NCBI GenBank assembly: GCA_036381015.1
Contig: DASVDR010000011.1
Location: forward strand, 1-64,000
Direction of reading: 5' to 3'
Source of the DNA: Gammaproteobacteria bacterium
GTDB lineage: Bacteria > Pseudomonadota > Gammaproteobacteria > Steroidobacterales > Rariloculaceae
DNA length: 64,000 nucleotides
Position 1 is the first letter of the stretch. Every line of letters begins with the position of its first letter. The position numbers and the translations under genes were made by a program. The notes below the pieces were generated by a model. The model made no database searches, was not told where the DNA came from, and was given only the letters and a program-made list of their open reading frames with translations. Below are positions 15,940-24,342 of this stretch, piece after piece.

Positions 15940-17117
15940 TGCGGTTCAAGATCCTGACGCTGAACAACATTGCGCTCGCCGGGCTCCGTCGCTTTCCGCG
16001 CGAGCGTTACGAGATCGCCTCCGACATCGCGCGTCCGGACGCGATCCTGGTCCGGTCGCACAACATGCACGACATGGACATCCCCTCGAGCGTGCTCGCG
16101 GTCGCGCGGGCCGGGGCGGGCGTGAACAACATCCCGGTCGCGGAGCTGAGCCGTCGAGGCGTGCCGGTCTTCAACGCCCCCGGCGCGAACGCGAACGCGG
16201 TCAAGGAGCTCGTGCTTGCGAGCCTGTTCCTCGCCGCGCGCAACGTGGTCGAAGCCTGGGATTTCGTCCGCAAGCTCGACGGCTCGGACGAGGAGCTCGC
16301 CCGCCAGGTCGAGGCCGCGAAGAAGCAGTTCGTCGGCTTCGAGCTGCCGACGAGGACGCTCGGCGTCATCGGGCTCGGCGCCATCGGCGTGGAGGTCGCG
16401 AACGCGGCGCTCGGGCTCGGCATGCAGGTGATCGGGCACGACCCGAAGATCACCGTGCAGCGCGCCTGGCAAATGTCCTCCGGTGTGCAGCAGGCCGTAA
16501 ACCTCGAGGATCTGTTCACCCGCGCGGACATCGTCACCGTTCACGTGCCGCTCACGAGCGATACGCGTCACCTGATCAACGCCGAGCGGCTGCGTCTGAT
16601 GCGGCAGGGCTCGGTCGTGCTGAACTTCGCGCGGGAAGGCGTGGTGGACGTCGACGCCGTGATCGAGGCGCTCGACTCGGGCAGGCTGAGCCACTACGTC
16701 ACCGATTTCCCGACGGAGAAGCTCAAGAATCATCCGCGGGCGATTTGCCTGCCGCACCTGGGCGCCTCCACGCGCGAGGCCGAGGAGAACTGCGCGGTAA
16801 TGGTGGCCGAGAACCTGAAGGAGTACCTCGAGAGCGGCAATGTCCGCCATTCCGTCAACTTCCCGGAGGCCACGTTGAACCGGGACCGGCCGTACCGCAT
16901 CGCCGTCCCGCACCTGAACGTCCCCAACATGGTGGCGCAGATCTCCTCGTGCGTCGCGAGCGAGAACATCAACATCAACGACATGTTGAACGTCTCGCGC
17001 GGCGAGATCGGCTACACGCTCGTCGACCTCGACGGGCCGATAGGCGACGGCTGCCTGGAGCGCATCCGCGGCATCAACGGCGTCCTGTCCGCGCGCGTGC
17101 TGCCGGAACCGGCGTAA
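15939..17117 (+). CDS. serA: D-3-phosphoglycerate dehydrogenase with C-terminal ACT domain
   Basis: ATG 15939 overlaps the serC stop and gives 392 residues; the open frame upstream is a serC shadow. The NAD-binding motif is GLGAIGVEVANAALGLG (about residues 150-166). Catalytic Arg/Glu/His lie in the substrate and NAD domains, including LPHLGASTREAEENCA. The last 70 residues form an ACT domain (VPNMVAQISSCVASENININDML...GEIGYTLVDLD), suggesting serine feedback. It makes 3-phosphohydroxypyruvate, the substrate of the adjacent SerC. This short, about 390-residue type differs from the 410-residue E. coli SerA. Its location between serC and pheA is unlike Pseudomonas. Confidence 0.92.
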   Translation: MRFKILTLNNIALAGLRRFPRERYEIASDIARPDAILVRSHNMHDMDIPSSVLAVARAGAGVNNIPVAELSRRGVPVFNAPGANANAVKELVLASLFLAARNVVEAWDFVRKLDGSDEELARQVEAAKKQFVGFELPTRTLGVIGLGAIGVEVANAALGLGMQVIGHDPKITVQRAWQMSSGVQQAVNLEDLFTRADIVTVHVPLTSDTRHLINAERLRLMRQGSVVLNFAREGVVDVDAVIEALDSGRLSHYVTDFPTEKLKNHPRAICLPHLGASTREAEENCAVMVAENLKEYLESGNVRHSVNFPEATLNRDRPYRIAVPHLNVPNMVAQISSCVASENININDMLNVSRGEIGYTLVDLDGPIGDGCLERIRGINGVLSARVLPEPA

Positions 17118-17130
17118 GGGGCATGAGAGG

Positions 17131-17211
17131 CGTGAATCTCGTGATCGCACGTGCCGGCCGGCCGCGCGCAACGCGGCGGCCTCCGGTGCGAGCCGCTTCA
17201 CGAGATTCACG
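17131..17211 (+). promoter_or_regulatory. Long hairpin-forming leader before pheA
   Basis: CGTGAATCTCGTGA (17131-17144) is perfectly complementary to TCACGAGATTCACG (17198-17211). Directly inside, TCGCAC (17145-17150) pairs with GTGCGA (17186-17191), with a 6-base bulge on the right side, and the interior GGCCGGCCGCGC/GCGGCGGCC is also self-complementary. The result is one long bulged stem between the serA stop and the pheA start. No T-run follows. A 39-codon frame (ATG 17123) spans it and its TGA overlaps the pheA ATG, so the structure could affect coupled translation; that peptide contains no Phe codon. Confidence 0.5.
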
Positions 17212-17238
17212 AGGCGCTCGTCGGGCAAGGGGGGGCGC

Positions 17239-18336
17239 ATGACCAAGGACGAGCAGCAGGCGGCGCTGCGCGAGCTCCGCGCGCGCATCGATCGCATCGA
17301 CGCCGAGTTGCACACGCTCATCTCGGAGCGAGCGCGCTGCGCACAGGAGATCGGCACGATCAAAGGGCTGAGCAAGACAGCCGAGTTCTACAGCCCGGAG
17401 CGCGAGGCGCAGGTGCTGCGCGCCGTGGTCGAGCGCAATCGAGGGCCGCTGAGCAACGAGGAGATGGTGCGGCTCTTCCGCGAGCTGATGTCCGCCTGTC
17501 TCGCGCAGGAGGAGCCCCTGAAGGTGGCGTACCTCGGGCCCGAGGGCACCTTCACGCAAACCGCGGTCTTCAAGCACTTCGGGCACTCGGTCCGCGCGCT
17601 TTCCGTGCCGACGATCGACGAGGTATTTCACGAGGTCGAGGCCGGCATCGCCGATTTCGGCGTCGCCCCGGTCGAGAACTCGACCGAGGGCACGGTCAAT
17701 CACACGCTCGACATGTTCCTCACGTCGCCGTTGAACATCTGCGGCGAGATCGAGATGCGCGTCCATCAGCACCTGATGGGCAAGATGAAGGAGATTGGCC
17801 GGATCAAGCGGGTTTGCTCCCATTCGCAGTCCTTCGCCCAGTGCCGCGGCTGGCTCGCCCAGTACCTCCCGGACGTGGAGAAGATCGTCGTCGCGAGCAA
17901 CGCCGAGGGCGCACGCCGCGCGCGCGACGAGGAGGGCACTGCGGCGATCGCCGGGGAGTCGGCGGCCGAGGTCTACGATCTGCACGTGCTTTTCCCCAAC
18001 ATCGAGGACGAGGCCGACAACACGACCCGCTTTCTCGTGATCGGCCGCAAGACGTTCCCGCCGAGCGGGGAGGACAAGACGTCGCTGCTCGTCTCCGCCA
18101 CGGGCACCGAGGGCCCGGGCGTTCTCTTCCACCTGCTCGAACCTCTGGCGCGCCACGGTGTCAATATGACGCGTATCGAGTCGCGGCCGTCGCGCCGGAA
18201 GAAGTGGGACTACGTGTTCTTCGTCGACGTCGACGGCCATGCCGACGAGCCGGTGCTCCGGCAGGCCCTCGCCGAAATCAAGGAGCAATCGAATCTGTTT
18301 AGGGTCCTCGGCGCGTATCCGAAGGCGGTGCTGTGA
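17239..18336 (+). CDS. pheA: Bifunctional chorismate mutase/prephenate dehydratase
   Basis: A 365-residue P-protein. Residues 1-90 are an AroQ chorismate mutase (LRARIDRIDAEL, ISERARCAQEIGTIKG). Residues about 93-275 are prephenate dehydratase (KVAYLGPEGTFTQTA, VPTIDEVFHEVEAG, APVENSTEGTVNHTLD, AGESAAEVYDL). The C-terminal ACT domain holds ESRPSRRKKWDYVFFVD, the phenylalanine-binding signature, so feedback inhibition by Phe is expected. It converts chorismate to phenylpyruvate. The start is preceded by AAGGGGGGGC. The stop overlaps the aroA GTG (GTGA). Confidence 0.95.
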   Translation: MTKDEQQAALRELRARIDRIDAELHTLISERARCAQEIGTIKGLSKTAEFYSPEREAQVLRAVVERNRGPLSNEEMVRLFRELMSACLAQEEPLKVAYLGPEGTFTQTAVFKHFGHSVRALSVPTIDEVFHEVEAGIADFGVAPVENSTEGTVNHTLDMFLTSPLNICGEIEMRVHQHLMGKMKEIGRIKRVCSHSQSFAQCRGWLAQYLPDVEKIVVASNAEGARRARDEEGTAAIAGESAAEVYDLHVLFPNIEDEADNTTRFLVIGRKTFPPSGEDKTSLLVSATGTEGPGVLFHLLEPLARHGVNMTRIESRPSRRKKWDYVFFVDVDGHADEPVLRQALAEIKEQSNLFRVLGAYPKAVL

Positions 18337-19688
18337 GCTCGAGGGCAGGGCGCGAGGCCGCGGAAGAGCCGTCCGGCAGCGTGTTCCGCGCGCACCCGGT
18401 GACACGCGTCGGCGGCATGCTCGAGGTTCCCGGGGACAAATCGATCTCGCACCGCGCGCTGATGCTCGGCGCCGTCGCGGAGGGCGACACGCTGATCCGC
18501 GGCTTCCTCCATGGCGAGGATTGCGTGGCGACGCGCGCGGCCCTCGAGGCGCTCGGCGTGCCGATCGCGGACGGCGACGGCGGAACGGTGCGGATCTCGG
18601 GCGTCGGCGCGCACGGCTTGCGCGGCGCGGCGCGCGCGCTCGACCTCGGCAACTCGGGCACCGCGATCCGGCTCATGACCGGCCTTCTCGCCGGCCAGCC
18701 GTTCGATTCGGAGCTCACGGGCGACGCGTCGCTGCGCCGAAGGCCGATGGAGCGGGTTGCCGCGCCGCTCCGGCGGATGGGAGCGCGGATCGCCACGAGC
18801 GACGGGCGCGCGCCGATCAGGATCAGCGGTGGAGCGCGGCTCCGCGGAGCCGAATGCACGCTCGACGTGGCGAGCGCGCAGATCAAGTCCGCGCTGCTGT
18901 TGGCCGCGCTCCAGGCGTCCGGGACGACGATGATCCGCTCGCCGGGCCCGAGCCGCGACCACACGGAGCGGATGCTGCGGAGCATGGGCGCGCTGCTCGA
19001 CGTGGACGACGAGGGCCTGGTCGTGTCCGTCGAAGGGCCGCAGACCCTACGCGGCATCGAGATCGACGTGCCCGGCGACCTGTCGTCGGCCGCGTTCTTT
19101 CTCGTCGCCGGGTGCCTCGGCGCGCGGGACGGTCTGCTGCTCAGGAACGTCGGCATGAACCCGACGCGGATCGGCCTCCTGACGATCCTCGGCGCGATGG
19201 GCGCGCGGATCGAGGTCCGCAGCCCGCGCACGGCGGGCGCCGAGCCGGTAGCGGACCTGTACGTCGAGCAGGCGGAGCTCAAGGGCGTCGATGTGCCACC
19301 GGAGCTCGTGCCGCTCGCGATCGACGAGTTTCCGATCTTGTTCGTTGCAGCGGCCGGCGCCCGCGGGCCGACGATCGTCCGCGGAGCGGACGAGCTGCGG
19401 CACAAGGAAAGCGATCGGCTCGCGGTGATGGCGAAAGGGCTCACGGCGCTCGGCGCCCGGGTCGACGAGCGTCCGGCCGGGCTGATCATCGAAGGCGGAC
19501 GGTTGTCCGGCGGCGAGGTGCACAGCCACGGCGATCATCGCGTGGCGATGTCCTTCGCCGTCGCGAGCCTGATCAGCGACGGGCCGATCCTGATTCGGGA
19601 GACGGCCCAGGTGGCGACGTCGTTCCCGGGCTTCACGCGGGCCGCGGCGGCGGCGGGACTGCGCATCGACGAGCTCCGCGAGGGATGA
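18333..19688 (+). CDS. aroA: 5-enolpyruvylshikimate-3-phosphate synthase (class II motifs)
   Basis: GTG 18333, overlapping the pheA stop, gives 451 residues. Motifs in order: VPGDKSISHRALMLG, LGNSGTAIRLMTG, GDASLRRRPM, ASAQIKSALLLA, SRDHTERML, NPTRIGL, IDEFPILFVAAA, RHKESDRLAVMA and HGDHRVAMSF. GDKS, SAQIK, RDHTE and NPTR are the four motifs used to define class II EPSP synthases such as that of Agrobacterium CP4, whereas E. coli AroA is class I. The glycine of NSGT, altered in CP4, is kept, so glyphosate behaviour cannot be inferred. It makes EPSP in the shikimate pathway and overlaps cmk by 4 bases. Confidence 0.95.
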   Translation: MSSRAGREAAEEPSGSVFRAHPVTRVGGMLEVPGDKSISHRALMLGAVAEGDTLIRGFLHGEDCVATRAALEALGVPIADGDGGTVRISGVGAHGLRGAARALDLGNSGTAIRLMTGLLAGQPFDSELTGDASLRRRPMERVAAPLRRMGARIATSDGRAPIRISGGARLRGAECTLDVASAQIKSALLLAALQASGTTMIRSPGPSRDHTERMLRSMGALLDVDDEGLVVSVEGPQTLRGIEIDVPGDLSSAAFFLVAGCLGARDGLLLRNVGMNPTRIGLLTILGAMGARIEVRSPRTAGAEPVADLYVEQAELKGVDVPPELVPLAIDEFPILFVAAAGARGPTIVRGADELRHKESDRLAVMAKGLTALGARVDERPAGLIIEGGRLSGGEVHSHGDHRVAMSFAVASLISDGPILIRETAQVATSFPGFTRAAAAAGLRIDELREG

Positions 19689-20386
19689 GCGGATCGAGCG
19701 GCGCGCGTCCCGATGTGCCGATCGTGACGATAGACGGCCCGAGCGGCGCAGGCAAAGGCACGGTGTCTCGGGCGGTCGCGCAGCGCCTCGGCTGGCATCT
19801 GCTCGACAGCGGCGCGCTTTACCGGCTCGCGGCCCTCGCGGCGCTCGAGGCGGGGGCGGATCTCGACGACCCGGCCGCGGTGGCGCGCATCGCGCGCGGG
19901 CTCGACGCGGCGTTCGCGGAGGAGGGCGGCCGCGAGCGGATCGTGCTCAGCGGACGCGACGTGACCGCGGAGCTACGCACGGAGCGCTGCGGCGAGACGG
20001 CGTCGAAGGTGGCCGCGATGCCGGAGGTCCGGGAGGCGCTGATGGCCCGGCAGCGCGCGTTCGCCGTGCCGCCGGGGCTCGTTGCCGACGGGCGCGACAT
20101 GGGAACGCGCGTGTTCCCCAACGCGCTCCTGAAGGTGTTTCTCACGGCCAGTGCCGAGGAACGGGCGGCCAGACGACATAAGCAGTTGAAAGAAAAAGGG
20201 ATTGATGTTAGCCTGCCCGACCTTTCCCGGGAGATCGCCCAGCGCGACCAGCGGGATGCGAATCGGCCGGTCGCGCCGCTCGTCCCCGCCGCAGATGCGC
20301 GGATCATCGATTCCACGCACATGACCCCGGAGGAAGTCGCGCAGCGCATCTTGCAATGGCTTCGCGAAGCGGGTGTCATGTCGTGA
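19685..20386 (+). CDS. cmk: Cytidylate kinase
   Basis: ATG 19685, in an ATGA overlap with aroA, gives 233 residues. The P-loop is TIDGPSGAGKGTVSRAVA, followed by LDSGALYRLAALAA, the CMP-binding RTERCGETASKVA, VADGRDMGTRVFPNA and the C-terminal RDQRDANRPVAPLVPA...DST. It phosphorylates CMP and dCMP. The cmk-rpsA order is common to proteobacteria. Codons around 163-176 (KQLKEKGIDV) are AT-rich (TTG, AAA, GAA, ATT, GTT) within a GC-rich gene. The gap to rpsA is 103 bases and includes a strong hairpin. Confidence 0.95.
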   Translation: MSGSSGARPDVPIVTIDGPSGAGKGTVSRAVAQRLGWHLLDSGALYRLAALAALEAGADLDDPAAVARIARGLDAAFAEEGGRERIVLSGRDVTAELRTERCGETASKVAAMPEVREALMARQRAFAVPPGLVADGRDMGTRVFPNALLKVFLTASAEERAARRHKQLKEKGIDVSLPDLSREIAQRDQRDANRPVAPLVPAADARIIDSTHMTPEEVAQRILQWLREAGVMS

Positions 20387-20446
20387 TGACTTTCATCCCA
20401 AGGACGCGCCGAAAGAGAAGGGACTCGGCGCGATTGTTAAATCGGC

Positions 20447-20470
20447 CGCCGCCGCGGGAACGCGGCGGCG
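20447..20470 (+). promoter_or_regulatory. GGAA-tetraloop hairpin in rpsA leader
   Basis: CGCCGCCGCG (20447-20456) pairs perfectly with CGCGGCGGCG (20461-20470) around the four-base loop GGAA. The stem ends 19 bases before the rpsA ATG, and no strong Shine-Dalgarno follows (only GAGG at 20473-20476). In E. coli the rpsA initiation region lacks a good Shine-Dalgarno and uses hairpins with GGA-bearing loops for S1-dependent activation and autorepression. The same role is inferred here. TTAAAT at 20437-20442 just upstream could be a -10 box. Confidence 0.55.
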
Positions 20471-20489
20471 TTGAGGTTGCAAACGGCAC

Positions 20490-22166
20490 ATGAGTGAATC
20501 TTTTGCGGAACTACTGGAACAGAGTCTCGCCACACAGCAGATCAAACCCGGCGCGATATTGACCGGGACCGTCGTCGATGTGAACAGCGACGTCGTCATC
20601 GTCAACGCAGGCCTCAAGTCCGAGGCTGTCATTCCCTCGAGTCAGTTTCTCAACGACAAAGGAGAGCTCGAAGTCGCCGTCGGCGACGAGGTCGAGGTCG
20701 CGCTCGATACCGTGGAAGACGGCTTCGGCGAGACGCGCCTCTCGCGCGAGAAGGCGAAGCGGATGCGCACGTGGGCCCGGCTCGAGGAGGCCTTCGAGAA
20801 GGGCAGCATTGTCACGGGCACGATCAGCGGCCGAGTGCGCGGCGGCTTCACGGTCGACATCGATCTGGTGAGGGCGTTCCTGCCCGGCTCCCTGGTCGAC
20901 GTTCGCCCGATTCGCGACCCCGTCGCGCTCGAAGGCAGCACGCTCGAGTTCAAGGTCATTAAGCTCGATCAGAAGCGCAACAACGTCGTCGTCTCGCGCC
21001 GCGCGGTCGTCGAGGAGGAGTACAGCGCCGAGCGCGAGCACCTGCTGAAGAATCTCGAGGAAGGCGCGATCCTGAAGGGCGTCGTGAAGAACCTCACGGA
21101 CTACGGCGCATTCGTCGATCTCGGCGGCATCGACGGGCTGCTCCACATCACCGACATGGCGTGGAAGCGCGTGAAGCATCCTTCGGAGGTCGTCTCCGTC
21201 GGCCAGGAGCTCGAGGTAAAGGTGCTCAAGTTCGATCGCGAGCGCAACCGCGTATCGCTCGGCCTGAAGCAGCTCGGCGCCGATCCCTGGGAGGATCTCG
21301 CGCGGCGCTACCCGCCGGGCACGCGGCTCTTCGGCCGCGTCACGAACATCGCCGACTACGGCTGCTTCGTCGAGATCGAGGAGGGCGTCGAGGGGTTGGT
21401 TCACGTGTCCGAGATGGATTGGACGAACAAGAACGTGAACCCGCACAAGGTCGTGCAGATCGGCGACGAGGTCGAGGTCATGGTGCTCGACATCGACGAG
21501 GATCGCCGGCGCATTTCGTTGGGCCTGAAGCAATGCAAGCCGAACCCGTGGGCCGAGTTCGCGGAGAACTACAAGAAGGGCGATCGCGTCTCGGGGCAGA
21601 TCAAGTCGATCACGGACTTCGGCGTATTCATCGGGCTGCCCGGCGGCATCGACGGTCTCGTCCACCTCTCCGACTTGTCCTGGGACGTGCCCGGCGAGGA
21701 GGCGGTGCGCAATTACAAGAAGGGCGAGGAGCTCGAGGCGGTCGTGCTGGCGATCGATCCGGAGCGCGAGCGCATCTCGCTCGGCGTGAAGCAGCTCGAT
21801 AAGGATCCGCTGTCACTGTTCATCGCGGACTTCCCGAAGGGCAGCATCGTCAAGGGCGTCGTGCAGGAAGTCGACGCGAAAGTCGCCACGGTCGCCCTCG
21901 ACGGCGGCGTGCTGGGGCAGCTGCGAGCGTCGGAAATCTCGCGCGACCGCGTCGAGGACGCGAGGACGGTGCTGAAGCCTGGCCAGGAGATCGAGGCGAA
22001 GTTCACCGGCGTCGACCGCAAGAACCGGGTCGTCTCCCTGTCGATCAAGGCGAAGGAGGCGCACGAGGAGGCGCAGGCGATTCAGAGCTACAAGACGGAT
22101 GCAGGTAAGCCGTCCGCCGGAACGACGTTGGGCGATCTCTTGAAGGAACAGATGACCCCGGAGTGA
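20490..22166 (+). CDS. rpsA: 30S ribosomal protein S1
   Basis: A 558-residue protein with six S1 repeats starting near residues 20, 105, 190, 277, 364 and 451. Each of the later four has the RNA-binding S1 pattern: [88 protein letters not shown] and similar. The first two are the ribosome-binding repeats. S1 holds mRNA on the 30S subunit and helps start translation. Length and domain number match E. coli S1. The 61-base gap to ihfB and the common strand fit the usual rpsA-ihfB unit. Confidence 0.97.
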   Translation: MSESFAELLEQSLATQQIKPGAILTGTVVDVNSDVVIVNAGLKSEAVIPSSQFLNDKGELEVAVGDEVEVALDTVEDGFGETRLSREKAKRMRTWARLEEAFEKGSIVTGTISGRVRGGFTVDIDLVRAFLPGSLVDVRPIRDPVALEGSTLEFKVIKLDQKRNNVVVSRRAVVEEEYSAEREHLLKNLEEGAILKGVVKNLTDYGAFVDLGGIDGLLHITDMAWKRVKHPSEVVSVGQELEVKVLKFDRERNRVSLGLKQLGADPWEDLARRYPPGTRLFGRVTNIADYGCFVEIEEGVEGLVHVSEMDWTNKNVNPHKVVQIGDEVEVMVLDIDEDRRRISLGLKQCKPNPWAEFAENYKKGDRVSGQIKSITDFGVFIGLPGGIDGLVHLSDLSWDVPGEEAVRNYKKGEELEAVVLAIDPERERISLGVKQLDKDPLSLFIADFPKGSIVKGVVQEVDAKVATVALDGGVLGQLRASEISRDRVEDARTVLKPGQEIEAKFTGVDRKNRVVSLSIKAKEAHEEAQAIQSYKTDAGKPSAGTTLGDLLKEQMTPE

Positions 22167-22227
22167 GGCCGCCGTCGGGTTTCGAACGAGAGAGCGCTGC
22201 GCGAGGCCTGGGAGGAAGGTTCCGTCC

Positions 22228-22530
22228 ATGACAAAGTCCGAGTTGATCGAGTCCATTGCCCGGAATCAGAAGCACCTGCCGGCCAAAGACGTCGAGCTGG
22301 CGGTGAAGCACATCCTGGAACTGATGAGCGAGGCGCTCGCGAGCGGCGAGCGCATCGAGATTCGAGGCTTCGGCAGCTTCTCGTTGCATTACCGGCCCCC
22401 GCGCATGGGCCGCAACCCGAAAACGGGCGATGCCGTGGCGCTGGCCGGCAAGCACGTGCCGCACTTCAAGCCGGGGAAGGATCTCCGCGAGCGGGTCAAC
22501 GCGTCGCGACACCTTCCCGTGCGCAGCTGA
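22228..22530 (+). CDS. ihfB: Integration host factor subunit beta
   Basis: A 100-residue HU/IHF protein: [13 protein letters not shown], the variable arm [24 protein letters not shown] with the intercalating proline, and [14 protein letters not shown]. It pairs with IhfA (encoded at 47326) to bend DNA sharply at specific sites. The C-terminal extension is short (ASRHLPVRS). It precedes lapA-lapB, the usual order, but a pair of REP-like palindromes sits in the gap and may end or shield its transcript. Confidence 0.96.
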   Translation: MTKSELIESIARNQKHLPAKDVELAVKHILELMSEALASGERIEIRGFGSFSLHYRPPRMGRNPKTGDAVALAGKHVPHFKPGKDLRERVNASRHLPVRS

Positions 22531-22540
22531 GGACGGCTTA

Positions 22541-22597
22541 CCGAAAAAGGTGTCAGACACCTTTTTCCGGAAAATGGTGTCTGACACCTTTTTCCGC
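22541..22597. repeat. Inverted pair of REP-like palindromes
   Basis: Two copies of the palindrome GGTGTC-N-GACACC lie back to back: the first (22549-22561) has flanking A5 and T5 that extend it to 11-bp arms around a single A (22544-22566), the second (22576-22588) has centre T and flanks AAAAT/TTTTT. The two copies are in opposite orientation (CCGAAAAAGG... and its reverse complement with one mismatch), as in REP/BIME pairs. They fill the ihfB-lapA gap. The A-stem-T form would also work as a terminator in either direction. Confidence 0.8.
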
Positions 22598-22614
22598 AGA
22601 GCAGGGGCTGGCAG

Positions 22615-22920
22615 GTGAGTACGCTGCGGCGCGTCGTCGTCATCGTGTTGCTCGGGTTCGTCGTGGCGGTCGCGGCATTCTTCGGCTACATCAACCCGGA
22701 ACCCATCGACATCGACGTCGGCGTGGCGCGCCTCGAAGGCGTGCCGGCGTCCGTGGCGTTCGTGACGGTGTTCGCGCTCGGCTGGGTCTTCGGGCTCGCC
22801 TGCGCGAGCTTCGGCATGCTGAGGCTCGCGGCCGACCGGCGGCGGCTGCGGCGAGAGCTTCGGCTCACCGAGGCCGAGGTGCGCAACCTCCGCAGCTTTC
22901 CGCTGCACGATGCCGACTGA
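22615..22920 (+). CDS. lapA: Lipopolysaccharide assembly protein A (LapA, DUF1049)
   Basis: GTG 22615 gives 101 residues with two membrane helices (residues about 6-26 and 45-68) separated by NPEPIDIDVGVARLEGVPAS, the typical LapA/YciS arrangement, and ending in a basic coiled segment (DRRRLRRELRLTEAEVRNL). It is an inner membrane protein that works with LapB in controlling LpxC and lipopolysaccharide levels. It overlaps lapB by 11 bases. The nearest Shine-Dalgarno-like sequence (GCAGG) is weak. Confidence 0.88.
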   Translation: MSTLRRVVVIVLLGFVVAVAAFFGYINPEPIDIDVGVARLEGVPASVAFVTVFALGWVFGLACASFGMLRLAADRRRLRRELRLTEAEVRNLRSFPLHDAD

Positions 22921-24091
22921 AGCCACATTCTTCCTGGCCGGCCTGCTGATCATCGCGGCGGCGATGGGGTGGGCGTTCGAGCGCCTCAGCCGCGAGCGCG
23001 ACAATCAACCGCCCGCGCGGATCAGCGCCGACTACATTCGCGGCCTGAACCTCGTTCTGAACCGCAAGACGGACGAGGCGCTCGAGCTTTTCGTCCAGAT
23101 CGCCAAGGTCGACGACGATACGCTCGAGACCCACTTCGCGCTCGGCCACCTGTTTCGCCGCCGCGGCGAGGTGGATCGCGCGATCCGCGTGCATCAAAAC
23201 CTGCTCGCCCGCCCGAGCTTGAGCGAGGCGCAGCGGCACCAGGCCCTGTTCGCGCTCGCCGAGGATTACCTGGGCGCGGGGCTCTTCGACCGCGCCGAGA
23301 ATCTGTTCGCGGAGCTCACGAGCAGCGAAACGGTGGCCCAAGCCGCCCTCGAGCGGCTCGTCGACATCTACGAGCGGGAACGCGAGTGGAACAAGGCCAT
23401 CGAGGCCCAGCGTCAGCTCGAGGCGCGCACGGGCGAGCCGTCCTCGCGCATTGCGCACTATCACTGCGAGCTGGCCGAGCAGGCGCGGCTCGAAGGCGAT
23501 GACGGCCGAGCGCTCGAGCTGCTGAAGAGCACCGCTCGTACCGAGTCCGGAGCGTTGCGCGGCGCGTTGATTCGCGCGTCCATCGCGAAGGGCAAGGGTC
23601 GATTCGACGAAGCCATCCGCCTTTACGAGCAGGTGATCGACACGGACCGGCGCTTCATCGCCGAAGTGCTGCCTTCGTTGATGGAGTGCTACCGCGAGCA
23701 GGGCAAGCTCGGCCGCTTCGACGAATACGTCTCTCGGATCGTCGCGCGAGACGCCGCGCTCGAGAAGGATCTGGCGTATGCCGCGGTCATCGGCGAGCTG
23801 GTGGACTCGCCCGCGCTCGCGCGCTGCGTCGAAAGCTTCGTGCTGAGCAACGACATCCTCGTGAACCTCGTCGGCGCCGACGACCTGCGCTCCGCGACGG
23901 CGGAAAAGAAGTCGCGCGCGATTCAGCGGATCGTCAAGGGCCTTCGCCGGATCGCGATGTCGGGCACCCGGTATCGCTGCACGAATTGCGGGTACGGCAC
24001 GCAGCGCCTGATCTGGCATTGCCCGAGTTGCAAGCTCTGGGATTCCGTGCGGCCGACGCAGACCTTTCATTTCGACGCGCTGATCTCGTGA
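22910..24091 (+). CDS. lapB: Lipopolysaccharide assembly protein B (LapB/YciM)
   Basis: A 393-residue protein: an N-terminal membrane anchor (FFLAGLLIIAAAMGWAFERL), SADYIRGLNLVLNRKTDEALE, then about nine TPR helical pairs (for example THFALGHLFRRRGEVDRAIRVHQNLL and KGRFDEAIRLYEQVI), and a C-terminal rubredoxin-like zinc knuckle with CTNCGYG and CPSCKLWDSV. In E. coli LapB presents LpxC to FtsH for degradation and so sets lipopolysaccharide output. All expected domains are present. It starts inside lapA, so the pair is translated together. Confidence 0.95.
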   Translation: MPTEATFFLAGLLIIAAAMGWAFERLSRERDNQPPARISADYIRGLNLVLNRKTDEALELFVQIAKVDDDTLETHFALGHLFRRRGEVDRAIRVHQNLLARPSLSEAQRHQALFALAEDYLGAGLFDRAENLFAELTSSETVAQAALERLVDIYEREREWNKAIEAQRQLEARTGEPSSRIAHYHCELAEQARLEGDDGRALELLKSTARTESGALRGALIRASIAKGKGRFDEAIRLYEQVIDTDRRFIAEVLPSLMECYREQGKLGRFDEYVSRIVARDAALEKDLAYAAVIGELVDSPALARCVESFVLSNDILVNLVGADDLRSATAEKKSRAIQRIVKGLRRIAMSGTRYRCTNCGYGTQRLIWHCPSCKLWDSVRPTQTFHFDALIS

Positions 24092-24342
24092 CCGGTTGCA
24101 GCGCGGCCACAGCGCGGTCCGCGCAAGCCGCGCGCTGGAGCGCCTGCGGAGCAGCTGCCCGGTCGGCCGCGGCGTCGCGATCGACGGACATCGGCGCGCT
24201 CGCCCGGATCGAGCTCCGGGGCATTGCGCACGCGGCTCGACGCCGTCGCTACGAATCTCGCCGAACGCGCGACATTGCCGCGCTGCCGTTCGCCGTTCCC
24301 GCCTCTACGATGCCGCTCGTCCCAACCACGAGAGGAAAAGCC

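Noticed and set aside
17123-17242. A classical phenylalanine leader-peptide attenuator for pheA
   Set aside because: The 39-codon ORF has no Phe codon and no T-run follows the stem; only a structured leader can be claimed.
24092-24342. A longer comEA-like protein starting upstream in the same frame (23686)
   Set aside because: The upstream codons are a shadow of lapB followed by unrelated residues, and ATG 24343 has a ribosome site and begins a normal signal peptide.
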